64,000 nucleotides of DNA from Polyangia bacterium (GTDB taxonomy: Bacteria > Myxococcota_A > Polyangia > Nannocystales > Nannocystaceae): NCBI GenBank assembly GCA_030424595.1, contig JAUHWG010000005.1:281177-345176 (forward strand), in the 5' to 3' direction. Below, piece by piece: positions 48,637 through 54,682 of this stretch. Position 1 is the stretch's first letter, and every line of letters starts with the position of its first letter. The position numbers and the translations under genes were made by a program. The notes below the pieces were generated by a model, which worked only from the letters and a program-made list of their open reading frames with translations, was not told the DNA's origin and made no database searches.

Positions 48637-48852
48637 ATGAGCGGGGGCGTACGCGCCGCTTCCCGGCGGAGCGCGACTTCGCGCCTGGGCTGCGGGTTCG
48701 AGAGCGGCGGGAGGCTACTGGTCAGCGGGGTGGGTGTGCGTGACGACGGGTCCGGTGCTGGTGTCCCCGCCGGGCTCGTCGCCGGGCTCGTCGGGGTGGC
48801 CCTTCTCGCTGGCGCTGCGCTCTGGTGGGCGCGCTCCCTGGGCCTGATCTAG
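48637..48852 (+). CDS. Possible small single-span membrane protein
   Basis: A 71-aa ORF (ATG 48637) whose C-terminal 35 residues form one hydrophobic helix (GLVAGLVGVALLAGAALWWA) followed by RSLGLI. A start inside the ORF near 48730 (GTG) would give a 40-aa protein. The N-terminal half looks like non-coding GC-rich translation. No ribosome-binding site is convincing; listed only because the hydrophobic segment is well defined. Confidence 0.25.
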   Translation: MSGGVRAASRRSATSRLGCGFESGGRLLVSGVGVRDDGSGAGVPAGLVAGLVGVALLAGAALWWARSLGLI

Positions 48853-48914
48853 CTAGGGGACACAAGCTCCGTTGAGCGAACGCATCATCGCATCGCTAGG
48901 CGAGCCCTCGACCG

Positions 48915-49017
48915 GCGCGGGACTTGCCGCGGGACTTGCCGCGGGACTTGCCGCGGACTTTGCCGCGGGACTTGCCGCGGACTTTGCCGCGGACTTTGTC
49001 GCGGACTTTGCCGCGGC
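48915..49017. repeat. 12-bp tandem repeat array
   Basis: About 8.5 copies of GCGGGACTTGCC with single-base variants (GGACTT / GACTTT alternating types). It lies 63 bp after the small ORF and immediately before the large inverted repeat. Open on the minus strand (PRQS/PRQV units) but with no start, stop context or flanking domain to support coding. Confidence 0.85.
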
Positions 49018-49021
49018 CTCC

Positions 49022-49525
49022 TAGCCCTGAAATAAGCGCTGCTGTGAGGCGTCCTAGACAACCCGCGTAGAAACGTCAGTGACACGGGTTTTGCGCTTCG
49101 CGCTGTATTCGTGTGGGTGAGCGCTCACCTCGTGCTTGGCGAGGGGCGGAGCTTGGGGGCTGTAGGCGGGCGGGCGAGGGGCGACGAGGCGGGTCCCTCG
49201 CGGACGCGGGTCCTCCCATGCCACGTGCTCGCCACGGGTCAGGCTGGTCTGCTTGAAGAGACAGGTACGCGTGTCTCCGCGCGAGGCACGGGTCCTCCCG
49301 CTGCGTCCCATCCGTCGCCCCTCGCTCGCCCGAGCAAGTCGTCCTGGGCTCCGCTACCGGGTACGTGGATCGCTTGCTCCCGTAGGTCTTCGCTCGACAC
49401 ATGCTCGTCGAGTCTCTCGCGCACCTGGTGAGCGACAACGCGCATCGCCGGTCGAACTTCGGTCCGTGCCGAAGCCCAAGCGATCGAGAGCCTCCGAAAC
49501 GCCTGTGAGAACACCGAGCACGAAG
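49022..49525 (+). repeat. Left arm of large imperfect inverted repeat
   Basis: About 500 bp that recur, inverted and diverged, at 49803-50308. Matching blocks include CCTGAAATAAGCGCTG / CAGCGCCTATTTCAGG at the outer ends, the whole 160-bp MITE-like unit (49172-49331), and an inner segment whose minus-strand translation reads SEALDRLGFGTDRSST. The inner part looks like a decayed protein-coding sequence (VFENKRGYDEATHVLSHVYN continues into the spacer), family not recognised. Confidence 0.7.
49172..49331. repeat. MITE-like dispersed element, copy B
   Basis: A 160-bp element with terminal inverted repeats: left GGGCGAGGGGCGACG, right CGTCGCCCCTCGCTCGCCC (12-bp perfect core CGAGGGGCGACG). Interior shares long blocks with copies A and C. 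No coding capacity for a transposase, so movement would depend on an enzyme supplied in trans. Confidence 0.75.
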
Positions 49526-49802
49526 CTGCCGCCGAGGAAGAGGTTGTAGACGTGGCTCAGGACATGCGTCGCTTCGTCGTAGCCGCGCTTGTTCTCGAAG
49601 ACTTCACGCGGCCGTTGATCGAGCGCCGGAGCTTGAGGCGATCGATCGAGCCGCGAGCGTGAGCCCAGAGAAGGGTGTCACAGGAGCCGGGTCGACGACC
49701 AACTCTACCGGCGGAGGCTCGAAGCTCTTGCACTTCGGTCGAGCGCTTGCCTGTGGGCTCCGTTCTCGCCGACAGTCGGCCTTGAGATGACTCGCGCGAG
49801 TT
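49526..49802. other. Spacer of the inverted repeat with decayed coding sequence
   Basis: The 277 bp between the arms. Minus-strand reading frames are open for stretches (KRGYDEATHVLSHVYN just inside the left arm; KCKSFEPPPVELVVDPAPVT farther right) but are joined by stops and frameshifts. It probably is the remains of one gene, perhaps of the element that made the inverted repeat; no family can be assigned. Confidence 0.4.
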
Positions 49803-50308
49803 GTCCCGCTCGGTGTTCTCACTGGGGCTCGGAGGCTCGCGCTCGCTTGGACTTCGCCACGGGCTGGAGTTCGACCGTCGATGCTCGTTGTTGCTCGCGA
49901 TCTGCTCCCGACTTCATATGATCTGTACCAAGGGTCACTCTCTCGATCGAGACGATCGCCGAGCGTCCAGCGGAGCGCCGACAGACTCGCTCGGGCGAGC
50001 GAGGGGCGACGGGTGGGACGCAGCGGGAGGACCCGTGCCTCGCGCGGAGACACGCGTACCTGTCTCTTCAAGCACCTCAGCCTCACCCGTGGCGAGCACG
50101 TGGCATGGGAGGACCCGCGTCCGCGAGGGACCCGCCTCGTCGCCCCTCGCCCGCCCGCCCTCAGCCTCCGAGCTCCGCCCGCCTTCAAGCAGGAGGTGAG
50201 CCTTCACCCGCACAGATACGGTCGAAGCGCGAAATCCGTGTCATCAGGGGTTCTACGCGGGCTCGTGAGGGCACCTCACGCCAGCGCCTATTTCAGGCCT
50301 AGCGCGCC
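49803..50308 (-). repeat. Right arm of large imperfect inverted repeat
   Basis: Reverse-complement counterpart of 49022-49525, diverged by substitutions and small gaps. It ends exactly at the stop region of the CBS-domain gene, whose last codons overlap the arm. Contains MITE-like copy C. Confidence 0.7.
49993..50152. repeat. MITE-like dispersed element, copy C
   Basis: 160 bp, same length as copy B but inverted. Ends GGGCGAGCGAGGGGCGACG and CGTCGCCCCTCGCCC. The lengths of B and C agree exactly, which fits a defined element rather than chance similarity. Confidence 0.75.
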
Positions 50309-50709
50309 GCGAGCTTGTTGAGCGCCCGGAGGGCGTCGACCGTCGTGAACACGCCGAGGACCTCCGCGGGGTGCTCACGGTCGACCACCACGGCGGTGCC
50401 GTACTTGTGCTCGGCCATCTCCAGCGCCACCGCCCGGATATGCGCCTTCGGCCCGCAGGTGAAGGGCTGGACGGCCATCGCCTGGTCGACAGGACAGGTG
50501 TCCAGGTCGCAGCCGGGGACCGACTGGAGCACGAGGATGTCGCGCTGGCTCAGCACGCCCACCAAGTTGCCGTCTTTCAGCACCGGCAGGTGGCGGATCC
50601 CGTTGACGTGCATCCGCTCCGCCGCCTGCGCGAGCGTCAGGTCGGACTCGATCGTCGCCGGGCTCGCGGTCATGTACTCGCTGATGATCGGCTCGTGGGT
50701 TGGGTTCAT
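50299..50709 (-). CDS. Two-CBS-domain protein
   Basis: A 136-aa protein consisting of a CBS pair (Bateman module), which binds adenine nucleotides such as AMP, ATP or SAM. First CBS: IISEYMTASPATIESDLTLA to VLSQRDILVLQ; second: VDQAMAVQPFTCGPKAHIRA to GVFTTVDALRALNKL. ATG at 50709 is chosen since it starts right at the domain; the upstream in-frame extension has no domain. Two Cys (CDLDTC) between the modules could be redox sensitive. Stand-alone CBS proteins usually act as regulatory subunits; the partner is not adjacent. Confidence 0.88.
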   Translation of the reverse strand: MNPTHEPIISEYMTASPATIESDLTLAQAAERMHVNGIRHLPVLKDGNLVGVLSQRDILVLQSVPGCDLDTCPVDQAMAVQPFTCGPKAHIRAVALEMAEHKYGTAVVVDREHPAEVLGVFTTVDALRALNKLAAR

Positions 50710-50914
50710 GACGGGGACAAGCCTACTCGCCCGCTGCGCGTGGCCCCTGCGCAAGCTTTGCGAGGCCGCGCGCGCTGCTGACCCTAGCGGCCGTGGCAAA
50801 AGTCCCGAACGCTCTCCAGCCCTCGTCGTCCCTCTCGACTCGGCCAAAAATTGCACTACGGCCCAGTACAGCGGCGTTCTGTCCAAGCCGAGAGGGCCGA
50901 CGAGTGCGGCGCGA

Positions 50915-51029
50915 GGGCGCGCGTTTTCATGCACGCGTGGTGGGCCGGATGCCCATGGGGTCTGTCATGAAAATAGGGCGCGGGGTCGCCGACGAGTTCG
51001 ATCTCCAAGCGCGATTCTCATCGAGAGGT
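50915..51029. repeat. 115-bp direct repeat, copy 1
   Basis: Matches 52162-52276 at 112 of 115 positions by eye, same orientation. Contains an 8-bp inverted pair TTTTCATG / CATGAAAA separated by 34 bases, with an inner GGGC/GCCC stem, so it can fold into a long hairpin. It starts the AT-richer cassette carrying two small lipoprotein genes; the first lies 61 bp downstream. Confidence 0.92.
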
Positions 51030-51090
51030 ATCCATGCGAGGATTTCAAGAGTGCAGTGTTCACAGACTGCCCAGGAGTTTGGGGGAACCA

Positions 51091-51504
51091 ATGAATGCCA
51101 GGCAGAGAAACCGAAAAGAGTGCCTGGCAAGGGTTTCTCTGCATATGATCATGTTGAGCTCCATCCTTCTCCTTGTTGGATGCGAGAAGAAGGGCGATGG
51201 CAAAGCCGAAGATGCATGTCGGGCAGGCTATACAACTTTGCTTTGTGAGGCCGACTTTGTGGAAGACTCGGATGACGAGTTCATCAGAGAGTGCTTGGAC
51301 GACGTTGATGCGGCAAGTGGGGTTAGTACAGAATGCGAGGAGAGGATCGTTGGCCTTCTGAGCTGTCTCGGCGACCTTGCTTGCATGGACATTGAGCACT
51401 GGCGCGATGATAAATGCGGGGAGGCGAGTGAAGGCTACTGCGGGCCAGAGTCGGCTGCGTTCTGCGAGGAGTGTCCAGGTGTCTGGTACGCAGAGGGTGA
51501 GTGA
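51091..51504 (+). CDS. Small Cys-rich lipoprotein, paralogue 1
   Basis: A 137-aa exported lipoprotein of no named family. ATG at 51091 is preferred over 51034 because of the GGGGGA ribosome-binding site 7 bases upstream; the signal peptide ends LLLVGC (Cys31). The mature acidic domain has about ten Cys in the pattern CRAGY..LC, FIREC..., ECEERI, LLSCLGDLAC, KCGEASEGYCGPE, FCEECPG, ending VWYAEGE. Codon use is more AT-rich than in the rest of the window, suggesting acquisition. Followed directly by its paralogue. Confidence 0.75.
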   Translation: MNARQRNRKECLARVSLHMIMLSSILLLVGCEKKGDGKAEDACRAGYTTLLCEADFVEDSDDEFIRECLDDVDAASGVSTECEERIVGLLSCLGDLACMDIEHWRDDKCGEASEGYCGPESAAFCEECPGVWYAEGE

Positions 51505-51557
51505 AATGGGCCCTCGCTGCCGCCAACCGCCTGAAGGCATTCTCGTCACAAATTCAT

Positions 51558-51950
51558 ATGAAGCATAAAATAGTTAATGGGAAAGTAGGCCTGGCTGCGC
51601 TGATGTTGCTGCTTTTTGCGCCAGGTTGCGAGGAGAAGAACCCAGAGGTGGAAGTCGAAGAAGCTTGCAAAGCCGGGCTTGGACGACTCGGGTGCGACGG
51701 CGATCTGTTCGATGAAGACAATGATGAGGAGATTAAGGGGTGCGTGGAGGATGCTGAAGACGCGCGAGCGATCAGTGAGGAGTGCGGTGACAGTCACCTT
51801 GAGCTTCTGAACTGCCTAGGTGGACTTGCATGCACTAACATCGGGACATGGCGCTCCGATAAGTGTGGCGAAGTGACCCCCGATTACTGCGGGCCAGAGG
51901 CTACTGCGTTCTGCGAGTTGTGCCCCGGAATTTGGTACGTCGAGGAGTAG
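51558..51950 (+). CDS. Small Cys-rich lipoprotein, paralogue 2
   Basis: A 130-aa lipoprotein clearly related to the preceding one: CKAGLGRLGC, EIKGCVEDAEDAR, LLNCLGGLACTN, DKCGEVTPDYCGPEATAFC, then CPGIWYVEE. ATG at 51558 gives the signal peptide MKHKIVNGKVGLAALMLLLF ending APGC; an upstream GTG at 51501 overlaps the first gene's stop by 4 bp and would add 19 residues, so coupling is possible. Local base composition is low in GC (25 of 60 bases at 51541-51600). The conserved Cys spacing implies disulfides outside the cytoplasm. Function unknown. Confidence 0.72.
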   Translation: MKHKIVNGKVGLAALMLLLFAPGCEEKNPEVEVEEACKAGLGRLGCDGDLFDEDNDEEIKGCVEDAEDARAISEECGDSHLELLNCLGGLACTNIGTWRSDKCGEVTPDYCGPEATAFCELCPGIWYVEE

Positions 51951-52035
51951 GTGAGCGGAGTGCGGCCGAGTATCCGGACGCTGCACGGACTTCCCCTGGT
52001 GGCGAACCAGGGGCGTCTCGTCGACCTGGGACGGG

Positions 52036-52160
52036 TCAGCTCGAACTCTCGCTGCTCGGCATCAGCAGCTCATGAGGCTCAACGTCGAGCGCCGCGGCGA
52101 TCTTGGCCAGCCGGTCGAGGGTCATGGACTCGGTTCCGCCCAGGCAGCGGTAGAAGGATG
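52036..52160 (-). pseudogene. Truncated XRE-type HTH regulator
   Basis: Minus-strand frame reads SFYRCLGGTESMTLDRLAKI then AAALDVEPHELLMPS, the C-terminal half of a Cro/CI-type helix-turn-helix domain, with a stop at 52036. Going upstream, the frame meets TGA inside the 115-bp repeat copy 2 before any start codon, and the N-terminal helices are missing. The gene was cut by whatever placed the repeat. Confidence 0.75.
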
Positions 52161-52161
52161 C

Positions 52162-52276
52162 GGGCGCGCGTTTTCATGCACGCGTGGTGGGCCGGAGGCC
52201 CATGGGGTCTGCCATGAAAATAGGGCGCAGGGTCGCCGACGAGTTCGATCTCCAAGCGCGATTCTCATCGAGAGGT
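52162..52276. repeat. 115-bp direct repeat, copy 2
   Basis: Second copy of 50915-51029, three mismatches. It interrupts the XRE remnant at its left edge and ends 30 bp from the stop of the next minus-strand gene. The two copies enclose 1132 bp. Confidence 0.92.
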
Positions 52277-52306
52277 GGTGCGGGCCTGCCCCCGCATGTG
52301 GGTCTG

Positions 52307-52957
52307 CTAGGGCGCCTCGAGCTCGCGGAGGCGACGCTCGCCGCTCTCCGTCACGCAGCCGAGGGCGTTCGCCTCGCGGTCACCCTGGGAGCGCCACTCG
52401 CAGGTCGTCCGCCCGGACTCGCAGGCCGGCGCGCTCGAGACCCAGAGGTCTTGGCCGCAGAGACAGCGAGCGCCGGTCGGCGGCAGGAAGGGACACTCCC
52501 CGCTCTCCTCGAGCGCGTCGAGCTCGCGCTTGAGCTCTGTGCACGTGGAGTCGGGATCGATGACCGGGAAGAGGGGGCCTAGACCCTCTCGGAGCAGCTT
52601 CTTGCGCTCGCTGAGAGATTCCGTGAGCTGCGCTTTTGAGCAGATCCTCCGGCTCGGGGCTCTCCGCTCGACGTAGTAGGTGAAGAGCCCGAGGCCGACC
52701 AGCGCCGCGAGGGTCCCGAGGACCGCGACCGCGCGCAGGCTCGCCTTGAGCCGCTCCTCGCTCGGCCAGCTCTTGATCCAGCGAACGCCGCCGACGATCG
52801 TCCCGCTGAGGGCGAGGACCGCGAGCGCCTGCATCACCCGCCAGAGGTTGCGCGGGACGCCGCCCCAGAGATCGTAGGCTGCGTACACCGAGCCGAAGGT
52901 GATCAGCGCGGCGACCCCCGTGCAGAAGTAGGCGGCCCCTCGAGTGCGCGGACTCAT
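52307..52957 (-). CDS. Membrane protein with Cys-rich C-terminal domain
   Basis: A 216-aa protein of no recognised family; an upstream ATG at 53002 would add 15 residues and cannot be excluded. Three membrane spans: about 6-26 (GAAYFCTGVAALITFGSVYA), 38-57 and 75-97. The C-terminal 110 residues are hydrophilic with about seven Cys (CSKAQL, STCTEL, CPFLPP, ARCLCG, PACESGRTTCEW, LGCVTE), probably disulfide-bonded outside the cytoplasm. Lone gene between the 115-bp repeat and ssrA. Confidence 0.65.
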   Translation of the reverse strand: MSPRTRGAAYFCTGVAALITFGSVYAAYDLWGGVPRNLWRVMQALAVLALSGTIVGGVRWIKSWPSEERLKASLRAVAVLGTLAALVGLGLFTYYVERRAPSRRICSKAQLTESLSERKKLLREGLGPLFPVIDPDSTCTELKRELDALEESGECPFLPPTGARCLCGQDLWVSSAPACESGRTTCEWRSQGDREANALGCVTESGERRLRELEAP

Positions 52958-53031
52958 CGCCCTTGATGATAGCTCGGCGATCGATGCCCCCTCTCGGCGC
53001 ATCGCCTCCCATGATCGCGCCCAGAATTGAA

Positions 53032-53061
53032 GACGGGCAGCTAGTCGCCTAGCTGCCCGTC
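53032..53061. terminator. Terminator hairpin of ssrA
   Basis: Perfect 13-bp stem GACGGGCAGCTAG / CTAGCTGCCCGTC with a 4-base loop, starting 5 bases beyond the tmRNA 3' end. On the minus strand it is followed by TTCAATTCT, a weak U-rich tract. Symmetric, so it may also stop transcription from the other side. Confidence 0.8.
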
Positions 53062-53065
53062 AGGT

Positions 53066-53426
53066 TGTTGGAGGCGCCGGGAGTTGAACCCGGGTCCGGA
53101 AGTCGTCAGGCTGGGTATCTACGTGCGTAGTCGGTGGATTTGATCTTGGAGCGAGGCATGCCCGCCGACAGGCCCTCCTCGCTCCGATCCCCTGAATTTC
53201 GCCTGCGATTCGGGGCGTCCCCGCAAGCTAGCTCCCCGTTTTGACACCTTCATCCCTACTGGGAGCACCTCAGAAGAAGATGTCACCGTTCTTAGGCGGC
53301 GATGGCCATACGGCCGTAGTTGCTGTCGTTGGCAGCTGTGTTTTCCCGACCGTTTTGACGCGGGGATCGAGATCCGCGGCACGCAACCTTCGCGTTCAGA
53401 GCCCCCGTCGAAACCGTAACACCCCC
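53066..53426 (-). ncRNA. ssrA: Transfer-messenger RNA
   Basis: One-piece tmRNA of about 361 bases for trans-translation with SmpB. The 5' end reads GGGGGTGTTACGGTTTCGAC, and the 3' end carries the T arm GGGTTCAACTCCCGG and acceptor strand CGCCTCC that pairs with GGGGGUG. The tag is encoded at 53333-53295 with stop TAA at 53294-53292: ANDSNYGRMAIAA, preceded by the usual resume Ala position. After the discriminator A the genome shows ACA, so the mature CCA seems to need addition or exchange after transcription. Confidence 0.95.
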
Positions 53427-53683
53427 TGAAGGTGGAAAATTCTCGCTCGTGTGGGCCCGCGGACGGAGGTCGCGAACCCAGTGGTCGAGTATGGGGGTCC
53501 TCTGCGGCCGGCGCAAGAGGGGCGTCGACCGCGGCCTCTCGGGGGGCTGGCGCAGAGGGCGCGCCTGCGATCGCCGCTGGATCTTCCGAGGGACGGGCGC
53601 GGGTTGGCCCGATAGTTGCGGGGCCTGTGGCGGCGCGCCTACGATCCTTCGCGCGCGGCCCTCTGCCCGCCCAAGCTACTCCG

Positions 53684-54628
53684 ATGTCCCCCTCCGACCC
53701 GCACACTCCGGCTCCGCCCAGCAGCACGGACCCCGCAGGTCCCGCGGGTCGCGACAAGAAGAGCGCGAGCGGGCGGCGAGCCTACGTCGTCGTCCTCGCG
53801 GGGGACCGGATGGGCGAGATGTTCGCGCTCGGCCCCGGCACCTCGTCGATCGGCCGCGGGCTGACGGCCGACATCCGGATCAACGACGAGGGAATATCGC
53901 GGACCCACACGACCGTCGTCTATCAGGACGACGTCTACTACTTGATGGACGCGGGCTCGACCAACGGGACCTTCGCCAACGGTGAGCGGGTCGATCGCTA
54001 CCCCCTGCACGAGGGGGATCGGATCCAGCTCGGGGCGACCAGCGTTCTCAAGTTCACCTACCGCGATGACACCGAAGAGGATCTCCAGCGCCGTCTCTTT
54101 GAGTCGGCGCTCCGCGACCGGCAGACCGGGCTCTTCAACCGCGGCTACTTTCTCAACCGCCTCGAGAGCGACGTCACGGTCGCGCTGCGCCAGGGGAAGG
54201 CGCTGACGCTGGTGCTCTTCTCGGTCGACGACTTTGAGGGGGTGCTCGGCCGCCTCGGGATCGCCGACGGCGAGATCCTCCTGCGGGAGCTGGCCCAGCG
54301 GGTCCAAGCGATCACCCGCGAGGACGACGTGCTCGCCCGCTACGGCCACGACGTGATGGGGCTTACCTGCCGCTGGGTGGACGCGATGCGGGGGTCGCGG
54401 GCGGCGTCGCGGATCCGCGACGCCGTGGCGTCGGAGCCCTTCGTCGTCAGCGGCGAGCGGGTCGTGATCAGCGTCTCGCTCGGGGTCGCCGATCTCGGGA
54501 TGCTCCTCGAGGCGACGGCGGACGGGCTGGTCACCGCCGCGGAGCTGGCGATGCGCCAGGCCGGTCGCCTCGGCGCCGGCCGGGTCGAGCTCTACGACCC
54601 CGAGAGCGAAGCGACCCACCACACCTGA
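53684..54628 (+). CDS. FHA domain plus degenerate GGDEF domain protein
   Basis: A 314-aa cytoplasmic signalling protein. ATG at 53684 gives a short Pro/Ser-rich N-terminus before the FHA domain (about 28-130), with the phosphothreonine-binding motifs SSIGRG, SRTHTTV and STNGTFAN all present. A GGDEF-fold domain follows (about 145-305; DRQTGLFNRGYFLNRLESDV). The signature loop at 221-225 is GHDVM instead of GG(D/E)EF, so diguanylate cyclase activity is very unlikely; it may bind nucleotide or another protein. The FHA part should read threonine phosphorylation, matching the kinases in this region. Followed 54 bp later by the transglycosylase gene. Confidence 0.88.
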   Translation: MSPSDPHTPAPPSSTDPAGPAGRDKKSASGRRAYVVVLAGDRMGEMFALGPGTSSIGRGLTADIRINDEGISRTHTTVVYQDDVYYLMDAGSTNGTFANGERVDRYPLHEGDRIQLGATSVLKFTYRDDTEEDLQRRLFESALRDRQTGLFNRGYFLNRLESDVTVALRQGKALTLVLFSVDDFEGVLGRLGIADGEILLRELAQRVQAITREDDVLARYGHDVMGLTCRWVDAMRGSRAASRIRDAVASEPFVVSGERVVISVSLGVADLGMLLEATADGLVTAAELAMRQAGRLGAGRVELYDPESEATHHT

Positions 54629-54682
54629 TCTCCTCCCCTCTGCCTCCAGCTCAGCTCAGCTCAAGATACGGACTCGACGACG

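Noticed and set aside
48915..49017. CRISPR-like array
   Set aside because: Units are contiguous 12-bp tandem repeats with no spacers; the same applies to the arrays at 59258, 61520 and 63867.
50915..51029. Integron attC site
   Set aside because: The repeat is structured and brackets a cassette, but no attC core pair (RYYYAAC/GTTRRRY) and no integrase were found.
50793..51248. 151-codon ORF spanning the 115-bp repeat
   Set aside because: Crosses the repeat and the real lipoprotein gene in another frame, with no domain or ribosome-binding site.
53684..54628. Active diguanylate cyclase
   Set aside because: The signature loop is GHDVM, lacking the residues needed for catalysis.
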